A stretch of 58,451 nt of DNA from Gammaproteobacteria bacterium (GCA_021324095.1 JAJPJT010000103.1:1-58451); one strand, 5' to 3'; shown: positions 48,529-58,176, counted from the first letter of the stretch. Translations and numbers: made by a program. The notes: generated by a model not told the origin, from the letters alone.

Positions 48529-51501
48529 ATGAGACTCGACCGCAGTGAGCTGTCCAAGGCCGTGCAGACGGCCCTTTCGTTGGGTGCCGTCGCAGCCGTG
48601 GGCGTTACCGGGACTGCCTTCGCGCAGAACGCAACCACAACACAGAACAACAACCAGCCCCAAACCCTTCAGACCATCGTGGTCACGGGTTCGCACATCC
48701 GCCGCGTGGATCTGGAAACGGCCAACCCTGTGACCACTGTTTCAGCGGCCCAGATCCAGAACAGCGGCGCGCTGACGTTGGGCGACCTGGTTCAGGATCT
48801 TCCGCAGATCACGGGTTCTCCGCAGAACACACGCGTCAACAACGGTGGCGGCAGCGGCGCTTCATTCGCGAACTTGCGCGGTCTGGGGAGCGGCCGCACT
48901 CTGGTGTTGATCGACGGTCAGCGCATGCTGAACCAGGACCTCAACACCATTCCGGCTGAACTGGTCGAGCGGATCGAGGTGCTGAACGACGGTGGCGCGG
49001 TGACCTATGGTTCCGATGCAATCGGCGGCGTTATCAACTTCATCCTGAAGAAGAATTACCAAGGCGCGCAGTTCTCCGTCAACTACGGCATTTCCGACCA
49101 CGATGATGGCGAGCGCACCGGTGCCAGCTTCATTTTCGGCCAGACCTCTGACAAGGGCAGCATCCTGGCTGGCGTGGACTACAACAAGCAGGACGGCATT
49201 CCATCGGGCGCGCGCGATTTCTCCAAGCTTGCGCTGTATCGCTACTATGGCCACATTTACGCGTTCGGATCCAGCCGCAACCCGTTTGGCCGTGCATTCC
49301 TGAGTACTACTGACTCGAATGGCGTTCCCGCGACAGCACCAACGTACGGTACGTTTGGCTGCAGCAGCGTGACCCGCAAGGGTCCCGGCGGTGGTACGGG
49401 TCAGTCGCTGGCGGATTACCGCTGCTACAGCGGCGCCACCGATTCGTACAACTACCAAGCGGTCAATTTCGACCTGACGCCGCAGGAGCGCACCAATGCG
49501 TACTTCAAGGGCGACTACCAGTTGACCGACAGCGTGCAGGTGTTCGCGAACTTCTTCCACAACAAAACCACCTCGGAATCGGCACTGGCGCCGCTGCCGT
49601 TCGATGCGTTCAGCGACGGCGTGGTCATTTCCAAGGACAGCATGTACAACCCGTTTGGGGTGGATTTCGGCCCATCAACGAACAACCTCACAGGGAGTGT
49701 CGACAAGAACGGCGTTGCGAATGGCTACGCCCAGTATAATTTTCTCACACGCTGGACCGGGGTCGGGCAGCGTATCGGGCAAGTCACCACCACCAGCGAT
49801 CAGGGCACCATCGGGCTGCGCGGTACCCTCGGTCAGACGTCGTGGAACTGGGATGCTGAATATGAGTACGGGCACTTCAGCCAGCAGGTCCACACCCTGG
49901 GCGACCTGATCTACAACGCCCAGTTCCGGCAGGCGGTCGGTCCGTCGATGCTGGTCAATGGCGTGCCGACCTGCGTGACCACACCGGGCGATGCGGCCAC
50001 CGCGATCCCGAACTGCACGCCGCTCAACATCTTCGATGTCACCGATCCGGCTTCGGTGGCGGTGCAGGATCAGTACCTCGCCACGTTGTTCAGAAACAAC
50101 ATGACGACTCAGCGGCAGTATTCGTTCAATGTCAATGGTTCGGTGTTCAGCCTGCCGGCTGGTGAGGTCCAGTTGGCGGTGGGCGGGGACTACCGCAAGG
50201 AGTACGCGCACAACCTCGTCGATTACCTTGTGCTGGCCAATCCACTGACCGGCACCTGCCAAGCGCCGCAGTCGGCGTGCGGTGCCCCGCTGCAGGGCGG
50301 CTTCAACGTCAAGGAAGCATACGCGGAGTTGTTTATTCCGGTCCTGAAGGACATGCCGTTCTTCCATGCGTTGAACGTCGACTTGGGCGAGCGTTATTCG
50401 AAGTACTCGCTGGCCGGCAGCACCAGCAACTGGAAGGTGGCGGTGGAATGGCGGCCGATCGATGACCTGCTGCTGCGTGGCACCGTCCAGAAGGTGTTCC
50501 GTGCACCTACTCTGGGCGCTTTGTTCCTCGGGCCGTCGGGCAGCGCGCCGGCATTCAACGATCCTTGCATTGGACTGAGTGCTGCCGAACTGGCGGCGCA
50601 TTCCGCCGCTTGCCAGAACGTGCCGCCCGGTTCCACGTTCCAGTCGTTGCAGAACGGCTTGTCGCAGACCACGGGCGTCACCTCGGGTTCGGTCGCGGCT
50701 GGCGTGAACCTGCTGCCGGAACACGGCAAATCGTTCGACTGGGGTCTGGTGTATTCCCCGCATTTCATCCCCGGCCTGTCGGTCAATGCCGACCTGTGGC
50801 GAATTTATCTGAACGACACCATCACCACCGTGAACGCCACGATCATCTCCGGCACCTGCTTCACCGACAACACCAGCCCGCTGTGCGCGCTTATCCACCG
50901 TCGTTCCAATGGGCAGGTGGCGTTCATCAGCCAGCCGACCGTGAATCTGGGACGTCTCGACACCAAGGGCGTGGACTTCGGTTTGGATTACCGCATCCCG
51001 CAGTTCTCGTGGGTGCCTGGCCAGTTCACCGTGTCGGCGATAGGAACCTACCTGAGCGAGTACACCGACAACACCAACCCGGCACTCCCCGGCGCGCAGG
51101 TTTATCACGTCGCGGGTCATTACTACAACGGCATCGGTTCCTACCCGCGAGTGCGTGGACAGGTGAACCTCAACTGGCAGGATGGCCCATGGGACGCCTC
51201 TTGGCGCGTGCAGTACATCGGCTCCGAAACGGCTGGCAGCTGGAACCCGGCTGAGCACCAGAACGGTGAGAGTGGCGCGCAGCTGTATGCCTTCCGCGTG
51301 CCGACGATCGTCTACAACTACGCGCAGGTGAGCTACGCCATCCAGCCAATCAACACGACTCTGTCGTTTGGTGTCGACAATGTGTTCGACAAGCAGCCGC
51401 CGATCTTCACGCAGTCGATCACGCTCAATGCGGATACTGATGTAAGCACCTATGACACGGTCGGCCGCTTCTACTGGGCGCGTGCCACGGTGAAGTTCTG
51501 A
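48529..51501 (+). CDS. TonB-dependent receptor
   Basis: 990 residues from ATG 48529 (GGAGAG just upstream). A signal peptide ends near TAFAQ. A short Asn/Gln-rich stretch and a TonB-box-like LQTIVVTG follow. The plug domain is about 50-170 (LGDLVQDLPQITGSP, RGLGSGRTLVLIDGQRM, YGSDAIGGVINFILK). The barrel then runs to the C-terminal FYWARATVKF with a terminal Phe. Long Cys-containing extracellular loops are visible (FGCSSVTRKGPGGG; CQAPQSACGAPL). Such receptors import large substrates (glycans, peptides, siderophores) with TonB energy. No transport or degradative genes accompany it; the neighbours are sulfotransferases and hydroxylases. A strong terminator follows. Confidence 0.96.
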   Translation: MRLDRSELSKAVQTALSLGAVAAVGVTGTAFAQNATTTQNNNQPQTLQTIVVTGSHIRRVDLETANPVTTVSAAQIQNSGALTLGDLVQDLPQITGSPQNTRVNNGGGSGASFANLRGLGSGRTLVLIDGQRMLNQDLNTIPAELVERIEVLNDGGAVTYGSDAIGGVINFILKKNYQGAQFSVNYGISDHDDGERTGASFIFGQTSDKGSILAGVDYNKQDGIPSGARDFSKLALYRYYGHIYAFGSSRNPFGRAFLSTTDSNGVPATAPTYGTFGCSSVTRKGPGGGTGQSLADYRCYSGATDSYNYQAVNFDLTPQERTNAYFKGDYQLTDSVQVFANFFHNKTTSESALAPLPFDAFSDGVVISKDSMYNPFGVDFGPSTNNLTGSVDKNGVANGYAQYNFLTRWTGVGQRIGQVTTTSDQGTIGLRGTLGQTSWNWDAEYEYGHFSQQVHTLGDLIYNAQFRQAVGPSMLVNGVPTCVTTPGDAATAIPNCTPLNIFDVTDPASVAVQDQYLATLFRNNMTTQRQYSFNVNGSVFSLPAGEVQLAVGGDYRKEYAHNLVDYLVLANPLTGTCQAPQSACGAPLQGGFNVKEAYAELFIPVLKDMPFFHALNVDLGERYSKYSLAGSTSNWKVAVEWRPIDDLLLRGTVQKVFRAPTLGALFLGPSGSAPAFNDPCIGLSAAELAAHSAACQNVPPGSTFQSLQNGLSQTTGVTSGSVAAGVNLLPEHGKSFDWGLVYSPHFIPGLSVNADLWRIYLNDTITTVNATIISGTCFTDNTSPLCALIHRRSNGQVAFISQPTVNLGRLDTKGVDFGLDYRIPQFSWVPGQFTVSAIGTYLSEYTDNTNPALPGAQVYHVAGHYYNGIGSYPRVRGQVNLNWQDGPWDASWRVQYIGSETAGSWNPAEHQNGESGAQLYAFRVPTIVYNYAQVSYAIQPINTTLSFGVDNVFDKQPPIFTQSITLNADTDVSTYDTVGRFYWARATVKF

Positions 51502-51527
51502 TCGGATTCGATCAGTTGCGACATTCG

Positions 51528-51560
51528 AGCCGCGCGGTGCAAACCGCGCGGCTTTTTCTT
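51528..51560 (+). terminator. Rho-independent terminator of the TonB receptor gene
   Basis: AGCCGCGCGG (51528-51537), loop TGCAAA, CCGCGCGGCT (51544-51553), then TTTTTCTT to 51560. This is a perfect 10-bp GC stem with a T-run on the plus strand, 26 bases after the receptor stop. Confidence 0.92.
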
Positions 51561-51590
51561 GCCGCGTCCCTCCAACAGACTTCCCCGGAA

Positions 51591-53411
51591 TCAGGCGGGG
51601 ACGACGTCGAATGCAATCGTCAGGCGATGCTCATCGGCGTCGCCGGAGAATGGCACAGTGCCGTGCCAGAACCAAGACGGGAACAGGACCAGCAGGCCCG
51701 GCTCCGGTCGTACGAAATATTCCGGAAGCATCGGCGGCTGCGTCGGATAAGCGGGTTCACCGAACTTCAACCAACCTTGCCCACCTGTCGCCTGGACGGC
51801 ATTCGGGAGCTGAATGTAGCAGGCGGACGACAACCAGCCTTCTGGATGAAAGTGGTTGAAATGGTAGCCGTTCGGGTGCAACCGGACGGACCATATCCCG
51901 CTCAGTTTGTAACGCCCGGTGTTGCGTCGGCGCAACGGATCATCCCCGGTACCGATGGCCTCCATGTAATGCCTGATCGGGCCATCGATGGCTTGTGCAA
52001 AAGCGCGGATTGCCGGCTTCTCGGCGTGCTGAAGCACGAGATCCGCTTGGGTGCCGTTGCGCAGTGATTGCCCGATCGGATGCGCCCGCAATGCGTGCAG
52101 CTCCAGCAAACTGTGCGCAAGATCATCCAGATAAGTGGGCAGATTTGGCCAGCCGTCCGGAGTATCGATCATTTCCGGTCGCACGAATTGGCCGTAGTCA
52201 CAGCACGTGCGGTAGCGGGGATCTCCACGCATCCGCCACGCAGTCGTCTGAATCGCCAACGCAAGCCCATCGACTGGATTGATCGCGAGCAACTTGTCGG
52301 CCAATGCCTCGGCCTGTTCGGGGTGGCCGGCTGCCAACAAGGCGTTGCCGTAGGTGCCGAGCATCAGAGGATTGTCTGGTTCGACGCGCCATGCCAGTTC
52401 GGCGTGAACCAACGCGCGGGCGGCGTCGATCTTCACGGCCGTCTGGGACGCAGCAATATGCAGCGCGGGGCTGTCGCCAATTCGGGCAAGGGCCGTTTCC
52501 AACTCGGCAAGCGCAGCGGCAGGATCGCCTGCGACTTCCAACAGTTTTGTTTTCAGGATACGCACCGGCAACATTGTAGGCACGGTCCGGAGTGACGCAT
52601 CGAGCTGCGCGGTGACAAGGCCGACGTCCCCGGTGCGCATCCACAGGGTCTCCGCAAGGTTCACATGCGCCTCGACGTAATCCGCGCGCAATCGGATGGC
52701 CGTGCGAAATTCTGCTTCGGCATCCTCGAAACGCCGCTGGCCGAGCAGCGCACGTGCCAATACGAAGTGCGCTTGCGCCTCGTTGCTTCCGTTTTGAATG
52801 GCGTGACGGATGACTTCCTCGGCCGCAGAGTGTTGCCCGTCATCGCCCAGTGCAGCCGCGAGCCCGATGTGCGCCGAGTGGCTGTGAGGTGCGGCCGAAA
52901 CGGCCGCCCGGAATGCGTTAATGGCGCGGGGATAATCCGACATGGCCAGCAGTGCGTGTGCGCGCAGCAACTGCAAGGCGGGTGTCGACTGCACCGTGCG
53001 GATGAAACTGTCGGCCAACTCGTGAGCGTCGCCGGGACGGTGTTGTGCAAGCAGCACTTGGGCGAGATTGGTCGCCGCAGGTGCGTGACGGGGCTCGATG
53101 GCCAGCGCCCGGCGCAATGCGCTTTCGGACTCCGCCAAGCGCCCCTGGGTGCTGAGAACTTCCCCCAGCAGCGCGAATGATGATGCATTGCCGGGCTCGA
53201 GTCGAAGCGCGTTGCGCAGCGCGCGCTCGGCACCAGCCGGATCGCCGCAATGCAGCAGGGCTCCACCCAAAAGCCAATGCGCGTGCGCCACATCAGGATT
53301 TGCACGCAGGAACGTTTCGAGCAATTGGCGTGCCTGAGCGAACCCCCCGGCTTGCATCAGGCGAGCCGCCGAACTCAATTGCTGCGTGACTGTCGTTATG
53401 GAGGCAGACAT
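51591..53411 (-). CDS. TPR-2OG-Fe(II) oxygenase fusion protein
   Basis: 606 residues. Residues about 1-400 are tandem TPRs (AHAHWLLGGALLHCGDPAGAE, NASSFALLGEVLSTQGRLAE, AQAHFVLARALLGQRRFEDA). The C-terminal 200 residues are a 2-oxoglutarate/Fe(II) oxygenase of the putative PF13759 type: RLHPNGYHFNHFHPEG with metal-binding candidates H520/H522, GLLVLFPSWFWHG with H583, and R596 in HRLTIAFD for 2-oxoglutarate. This mirrors the TPR-sulfotransferases, with the same targeting module on a different catalytic head. The TPR part suggests a protein or peptide substrate that becomes hydroxylated. No signal peptide. It is convergent with the receptor gene and divergent (156-base gap) from TPR-sulfotransferase 2. 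Confidence 0.88.
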   Translation of the reverse strand: MSASITTVTQQLSSAARLMQAGGFAQARQLLETFLRANPDVAHAHWLLGGALLHCGDPAGAERALRNALRLEPGNASSFALLGEVLSTQGRLAESESALRRALAIEPRHAPAATNLAQVLLAQHRPGDAHELADSFIRTVQSTPALQLLRAHALLAMSDYPRAINAFRAAVSAAPHSHSAHIGLAAALGDDGQHSAAEEVIRHAIQNGSNEAQAHFVLARALLGQRRFEDAEAEFRTAIRLRADYVEAHVNLAETLWMRTGDVGLVTAQLDASLRTVPTMLPVRILKTKLLEVAGDPAAALAELETALARIGDSPALHIAASQTAVKIDAARALVHAELAWRVEPDNPLMLGTYGNALLAAGHPEQAEALADKLLAINPVDGLALAIQTTAWRMRGDPRYRTCCDYGQFVRPEMIDTPDGWPNLPTYLDDLAHSLLELHALRAHPIGQSLRNGTQADLVLQHAEKPAIRAFAQAIDGPIRHYMEAIGTGDDPLRRRNTGRYKLSGIWSVRLHPNGYHFNHFHPEGWLSSACYIQLPNAVQATGGQGWLKFGEPAYPTQPPMLPEYFVRPEPGLLVLFPSWFWHGTVPFSGDADEHRLTIAFDVVPA

Positions 53412-53533
53412 TCGTTTCGAGCCGAAAAGATCCAGTACCAGTCAGCAAATGTCGCACAGGTGTGCCGCGATTGCGCTGGCGCGTCGCTCCGACCACCCGT
53501 CGCAAAGGCGAGCCGAAACGGCCAAGCTGCCTG

Positions 53534-53539
53534 TATAGT
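53534..53539 (+). promoter_or_regulatory. Candidate -10 element of TPR-sulfotransferase 2
   Basis: TATAGT at 53534-53539 is a good -10 match about 29 bases before the start codon. No convincing -35 lies 16-18 bases upstream, so an activator may be needed, or the match is chance. Confidence 0.3.
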
Positions 53540-53567
53540 CTACTGTCGCCATCCGGTAATGGTTTTG

Positions 53568-55406
53568 ATGTCCGATAACTCGAAACCCGTGCTTGCGGAG
53601 ATCGTCGCAGTAGCCCAACGAGGGGAATTTTCGCAAGCCGAGCGCGCAGCGCGCGACTACATTGATCGGCAACCTGGCAATGAAATGGCGTGGAGTGTCT
53701 TGGGATACAGCCTGCTGCAGCAGCGGCGTGTGGACGAGGCGGTCGCCACGTACCGGGAACTGGTCAAGCGATTTCCGGACAATCCGCTTCATTGGAACAA
53801 TCTCGGGACGGCCAAGCGCCAAAAAGGCGACTTCCGTGAAGCAGAAGAGGCGTATGCCAAGGCATTGCAACTGCAACCCGACAGCGCACCGTTTCTCGCC
53901 AACATGGGGTTGCTCTACCTGGAGTGGAAACGGGTGGTCGCGGCTCGCGATTATCTGTGTCGAGCGGCTCAACTGGATCCCACGGATTATGAAGTCCGGA
54001 TTTTTGCGTGCCAGATGTGCCTGGAATGCGGTGATGAAGACCGGGCAGGACAAATCCTTGAGGACTGGAAGTCGTGGGTAGGGAGCATCAGTGGCTCGCT
54101 GCGGGTTGAATTGGCTGCGATGCTGCTGCGCATAGGACACAACGCGGAAGGCGAGGCGCTATTGCGCGAGCAACTGGATGATCCGGAAAGCAGTGCGATG
54201 GCGCGCGCCCGGCTCGTCGTGACGCTCGAACGGTTCAATCGCCTGGCAGAAGCGCGGGCGATGTGCGAACAATTGCCCGACCCAGCGTCAGAAAAAAGCG
54301 ATGATCTGCGGGGTGAAATCATGGAAGCCCGTGCTGTCATCGCGGCGCGCGGCGAGGACGCGGCACACGCACGCAAAATGCTGGAAAATCTGCTCGGCGA
54401 ACCCGGTGCAGAGCGCCGGGACATAATGACCTGGTTCCTGCTGGCCAAACTGTGCGACAAGCTGGGCGACACGTCGGCGTGCATGGATTACCTGCGCTTG
54501 GCGCATGAAGCTCAAATGAGGATCGCGGTCCAGTTGGTGCCGGAACTGATTGAGCCCAGCGCGAACCCGATGAACATCACCAACTACGCAGTGAGCGAAC
54601 AGGAATTTCGCAATTGGAAGCCTGTCGACGCGCCCGCGTTGGAGGATTCTCCGATTTTTGTGCTGGGCTTCCCACGTTCCGGCACCACCATGCTGGAGCA
54701 GATGCTGGATGCGCATCCCGGAATGGCGTCGATGGACGAGCAGCCTTTCGTGCAACGCGTGATTGAGCGGATGCAGGCGATGCAGTGGCAATATCCCGAA
54801 CAGCTTGGTGAACTCGACTCTGCGCAATGCGAACAGTTGCGCGACACCTACTGGCGGGCTGTCGCGCAACTCGTGCAATTGCGACCGGGGCAGCGGCTGG
54901 TGGACAAGAATCCGTTGACGATGCTGCGGTTGCCGCTGCTGGTGCGCCTTTTCCCCAATGCGAAGATAATCTTCGTCGTGCGCCACCCTTGCGATGTCGT
55001 TTTCAGCAATTACCTGCAGCATTTCAACGCGCCCGCCTACATTGCCTTGTGTTCGACACTGCCAAGGCTGGCCAGTGGCTACGCGACCGCGATGCGGTTC
55101 TGGAATCGGCATGTTGGCTTATTCAAGCCGCAGGTATTCGAATGGCGTTACGAGGACGCGATGCGCGATTTCGACAAGCATGTCGAACGACTGGGCGCGT
55201 TTCTGCAATTGACTGACGCCGCACCCTTGCGCCGCTTCAGCGAGCACGCCAGGCGCAAGGGGTACATCGGTACACCGAGTTATGCGCAGGTCGTGCAACC
55301 GGTGTACGCGAGCTCGATCGGACGTTGGCATCGCTATCGCGAGTACTTCAGACCGGTTCTGCCGCTACTGGAACCCGCCATGCAACATTGGGGTTACGAT
55401 GCCTGA
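53568..55406 (+). CDS. TPR-sulfotransferase fusion protein 2
   Basis: 612 residues from ATG 53568 (ATG 53559 is three codons upstream). TPRs fill about residues 1-330 (EMAWSVLGYSLLQQRRVDEA, NPLHWNNLGTAKRQKGDFRE, SAPFLANMGLLYLEWKRVVA). The sulfotransferase domain has the PAPS loop GFPRSGTTMLE starting at G367, LVDKNPLTMLRLP, and the 3'-phosphate site VVRHPCDVVFSNY with R472. The C-terminal QVVQPVYASSIGRWHRY is the signature that also identifies the two decayed copies at 55968-57581. It shares only family-level similarity with TPR-sulfotransferase 1. The following 2OG-oxygenase gene overlaps it by 8 bases, so sulfation and hydroxylation are probably coupled in one pathway. Confidence 0.93.
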   Translation: MSDNSKPVLAEIVAVAQRGEFSQAERAARDYIDRQPGNEMAWSVLGYSLLQQRRVDEAVATYRELVKRFPDNPLHWNNLGTAKRQKGDFREAEEAYAKALQLQPDSAPFLANMGLLYLEWKRVVAARDYLCRAAQLDPTDYEVRIFACQMCLECGDEDRAGQILEDWKSWVGSISGSLRVELAAMLLRIGHNAEGEALLREQLDDPESSAMARARLVVTLERFNRLAEARAMCEQLPDPASEKSDDLRGEIMEARAVIAARGEDAAHARKMLENLLGEPGAERRDIMTWFLLAKLCDKLGDTSACMDYLRLAHEAQMRIAVQLVPELIEPSANPMNITNYAVSEQEFRNWKPVDAPALEDSPIFVLGFPRSGTTMLEQMLDAHPGMASMDEQPFVQRVIERMQAMQWQYPEQLGELDSAQCEQLRDTYWRAVAQLVQLRPGQRLVDKNPLTMLRLPLLVRLFPNAKIIFVVRHPCDVVFSNYLQHFNAPAYIALCSTLPRLASGYATAMRFWNRHVGLFKPQVFEWRYEDAMRDFDKHVERLGAFLQLTDAAPLRRFSEHARRKGYIGTPSYAQVVQPVYASSIGRWHRYREYFRPVLPLLEPAMQHWGYDA

Positions 55407-55998
55407 GCTGATCGGGGCGGCCGCCGCCGACTTGCGGCATTACGTGCGCTGGTACGACGGTTCGTTGCCGCTCGGGCTTTGCAAGAAAATGATTACTGCC
55501 TTCGGGCAGGCAACCGCGCACCACGTGAAGCGGGAACGAGGTTGGCGCGTCGGCCTCGACGCCAGCGCATGGACCGAGCTTGACATCACGCCACTGGCCG
55601 ATGCGGCGTTGAAGGAATTCTTCGCCCGCAAAGTCGACGAATCCCTGGCGCGCTACAACGATGATGTGGGACTGCCCATCCCTGTTCCCAAGTCCACCCT
55701 GCTTGCTCCGCTGCGCATCAAGCGCTATCTGCCGAATACCGGGGAGGCGTTCCAGCTGCATTTCGATTCAATAGGCGAGGTCGCGAACCGTTATCTCGTT
55801 TTTCTCTGGTATCTCAACGACGTCGAGGAGGGTGGTGAAACCGGGTTCAGCGGTCTCGACGTGGAGGTTCGTCCGAAGGCGGGACGTCTGCTGATGTTTC
55901 CCCCGTACTGGATGTATCAGCACGCTGGACGACCGCCGATCTCGGGCGAAAAGTTCATCCTTTCCACCTACATGCTGTTTCGGTCGGGAAGCGGTTGA
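55399..55998 (+). CDS. 2OG-Fe(II) oxygenase, prolyl-4-hydroxylase-like, copy 1
   Basis: 199 residues; ATG 55399 lies inside the end of the sulfotransferase gene (8-base overlap). The double-stranded beta-helix carries the metal triad H121-F-D123 in QLHFDS and H175 in QHAG, with ISGEKFILSTYMLF providing the 2-oxoglutarate-binding basic residue. Family blocks LRIKRYLPNTGE, YLVFLWYLNDVEEGGETGF and GRLLMFPPYWMYQHAG match P4Hc-type hydroxylases. It hydroxylates an unknown residue, probably on a protein or peptide. A paralog with the same blocks lies at 57586-58176 on the other strand. Its end overlaps a decayed sulfotransferase copy. Confidence 0.92.
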   Translation: MPELIGAAAADLRHYVRWYDGSLPLGLCKKMITAFGQATAHHVKRERGWRVGLDASAWTELDITPLADAALKEFFARKVDESLARYNDDVGLPIPVPKSTLLAPLRIKRYLPNTGEAFQLHFDSIGEVANRYLVFLWYLNDVEEGGETGFSGLDVEVRPKAGRLLMFPPYWMYQHAGRPPISGEKFILSTYMLFRSGSG

Positions 55999-56689
55999 TC
56001 CGCATCGAATTTCGACAACTCGGGCAGGTACTCGATGTCACTTTTCCAGCGACCCGACGGAGCAGCCATATGGGTTGGCGTGCTTGCCCAGATTGGCAGC
56101 GCTGACCCCGGAACTCGCGTGGGCAGGGTTTGCGCGCGCTTCGGTGGGTGGCAGTTCCAGCCAATTCGCCATTTGAGAAACGACCACTTCGGGCGCGTCG
56201 ACCGACTCTTCGTAGCGCCCCTCGCGGATCGACTCGCATACAAGTCACGCCAGCGTGCCATCAGCCTGTCGCAATCGCGCATCACGAATGCAATGTCATC
56301 AAAATCGTAGGCGTAATCCTGAACTTCTTCATCCAGGAGTTAATTGCCTGATTACAAATTCCGCATTGTGGCATTCGTGCTCGAAACAACCGCGTATCAC
56401 TGCGGCCGCCGCGTTGCTCCGATACTGACCGATGAGAACACGTGCCAAGGTCAAAGCCGATCCGGCGTCACCGGGACGTTCGCCCAGCAGATCTTCCAAC
56501 AGATGCGGTTTCGGATTCGAGGTGCGTGCGGAGGTAGGCGGCTGCCAACCGGCGGCGCAGTTCCAATGAACGCGGATATTCCTTGAGCGCCTGTGAAGCT
56601 ATCGACTCCGCTTCGGCGTGCTTGCCGCCCCACACCAGTGTGCACGCTCTGTCGAGCCACACCTGTTCGGGATGCCGCTCCATTGACAT
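55968..56689 (-). pseudogene. Decayed TPR-sulfotransferase, copy psi-1
   Basis: An intact-looking start at 56689 (MSMERHPEQVWLDRACTL) leads into a TPR (AEAESIASQALKEYPRSLEL). The frame is lost near 56510, where the neighbouring frame continues with KPHLLEDLLGERPGDAG and AAAAVIRGCFEHECHNAEFV. The sequence then jumps directly to sulfotransferase C-terminal blocks split over three frames: FDDIAFVMRDCDRLMARWRD, IREGRYEESVDAPEVVVSQM, GQARQPI, then GRWKSDIEYLPELSKFD back in the first frame. The whole central part with the PAPS loop and the 3'-phosphate site is missing. At least four frame changes and one internal deletion mean no functional enzyme. It overlaps the end of the plus-strand oxygenase gene by 31 bases. 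Confidence 0.8.
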
Positions 56690-56692
56690 CGG

Positions 56693-57581
56693 TTAACCGG
56701 AAAACGGTTGCTGGCCCAGCGCGAGACGCAACGGGTCGAGGAGTGCTCCATAACGAGACGCCCGGGCCGTATCGGCGCGCAGCGGTTGACGCACTTGCAT
56801 TGCACTGGGGGTGCTGACGTCGCGCTTGGTTTGATGGAAGTGCTAGCAACTTTCCTCGAACGGCAAATCACAAAACGCCAGCAGCGCACGGATGGCCGAG
56901 TCGGGTTTTGGGATCAACTCTTCGTCGACCTGTTCACGAATATTCAATGGGTGCAGGGAATGCCAATGCCGCACGCTGCGGTCGAAGTCGCGCCAGTACG
57001 CCGCGAGGTCGCCGAAAGTTCGCGCATATTCGTTGTTTTCGAGATGCTGGCGATGGCACGAAAAACAGGTTTCCAACGGATCGCGGCGACAGCAGATGAT
57101 TTTTGCTGCAGGCAACATCGCCGCGACCGCGCCGATGTAGTACCAGTTGGCGGGCAATTTGTCAGTGGATATCGGCCGGCGCTGCGCCAGTACGAGGTGC
57201 GATGGAGATACCTGTCGCCAAGTCGCCGCCAATCCTCTGGGCGCATATCCCGGGCCCATGTCGGATAGGGCATGCCGCGCCGTCGCGATCGATCATGTCG
57301 TTGTGATTGGCGCGGCTGTCCTGCATTGCATTTCGCATTTGTTCGATGTCAGCGGGCGAGAAGTGCAGTGCCTTCAGGTCGGCCAGCCCCCACCAAGCCA
57401 TGCCACTCCAAGGTTGTTCGGCAATGATCTTCCGATACTGGGTGCAAGCTTCCTGGATGCGGTCTTCCGTGCGCAACATGTCACCCAGCAGCACGCGCGC
57501 CGGCATGTAACCTGCCGTGCGGCATCCATACTCAGCCCATGCAAACCACCATCGCTCCTTCTCTCGGGCTTTGTCCGTCAA
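56693..57581 (-). pseudogene. Decayed TPR-sulfotransferase, copy psi-2
   Basis: It begins near 57581 inside a TPR region (YMPARVLLGDMLRTEDRIQE, QPWSGMAWWGLADLKALHFS). It then jumps, without the PAPS loop, to PYPTWARDMRPEDWRRLGDR, shifts frame near 57160, and continues DKLPANWYYIGAVAAMLP and CCRRDPLETCFSC (the 3'-phosphate site) through DSAIRALLAFCDLPFEESC. An in-frame TAG at 56843-56845 interrupts it, after which the same frame still reads HFHQTKRDVSTPSAMQVRQP to a TAA at 56693-56695. So: N-terminal truncation, internal deletion, at least two frame changes and one nonsense codon. It lies 4 bases downstream of the oxygenase gene and 3 bases before psi-1. Confidence 0.8.
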
Positions 57582-57585
57582 TGGG

Positions 57586-58176
57586 TCAAAACAGCAGGTA
57601 CGTGGAAATCATGTACTTGTCGTTGGAACGCGGCGGTAGCCCCGCGTGTTGGAACATCCAATACGGAGGGAACATCAACAGACGTCCCTGCTGCGCCCGG
57701 ATCTGCAGCCCCAGATCGCAGAACTCCGTCTCGCCCCCTTCGTTCACATCGTTGAGGTACCACAGAAACACCATGTACCGGTTCGAGCAATAATCGAGCG
57801 AATCGAAGTGTGGCTGGAATCGGTCGCCGGTTTCGACCGAGTAGCGCTTGATACGCAGGTTTTCGAGGCGATTGCGTGGCGGGATCGGCAATGTCAGCGA
57901 CACGCGCTCGTTGTACAGGGTGAGGTAGTGCATCGCCTGCTCGCGGAAAAACGTTTCGAACGAGGCATCGGCCACCTTGGTCACGTTGAGTTCCGTCCAT
58001 GCGCTTTCTTCCAGCTGGGCCGGGGTACCACGGCCACTGCGGGCATGGAAACGCGCGAGACGGTTGAACGACTCGATCATCCTCAAGCAGAAATCCGGCT
58101 CGAGGGCACGATCGAAACACTGCACGTAGCGGGCAAGATCGCGATGGGCGGGGAGCTCTGGGCTGAAAGTCGCCAT
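57586..58176 (-). CDS. 2OG-Fe(II) oxygenase, prolyl-4-hydroxylase-like, copy 2
   Basis: 196 residues from ATG 58176; an in-frame ATG at 58215 would overlap the upstream gene, so I prefer the shorter start. The metal triad is intact: H123-F-D125 in QPHFDSLDY and H177 in FQHAGLPP. Shared with copy 1 are LRIKRYS, YMVFLWYLNDVNEGGETEF, GRLLMFPPYWMFQHAG and ISTYLLF, so the two are clear paralogs. Unlike its sulfotransferase neighbours downstream on the same strand, it shows no damage. It follows the AspH-like gene by 10 bases, probably in one operon, and presumably acts on the same class of protein or peptide substrate. Confidence 0.92.
   Translation of the reverse strand: MATFSPELPAHRDLARYVQCFDRALEPDFCLRMIESFNRLARFHARSGRGTPAQLEESAWTELNVTKVADASFETFFREQAMHYLTLYNERVSLTLPIPPRNRLENLRIKRYSVETGDRFQPHFDSLDYCSNRYMVFLWYLNDVNEGGETEFCDLGLQIRAQQGRLLMFPPYWMFQHAGLPPRSNDKYMISTYLLF

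Noticed and set aside
46493..55406. RaxST/RaxX-like tyrosine sulfation system
   Set aside because: The sulfotransferases are TPR fusions unlike the single-domain RaxST, and I see no RaxX-like small peptide gene or dedicated peptidase-transporter nearby.
55968..57581. Programmed frameshifting or recoding in the sulfotransferase remnants
   Set aside because: The frame changes are numerous, lack slippery-site structure that I can see, and are combined with a large internal deletion and a stop codon; decay or assembly error is simpler.
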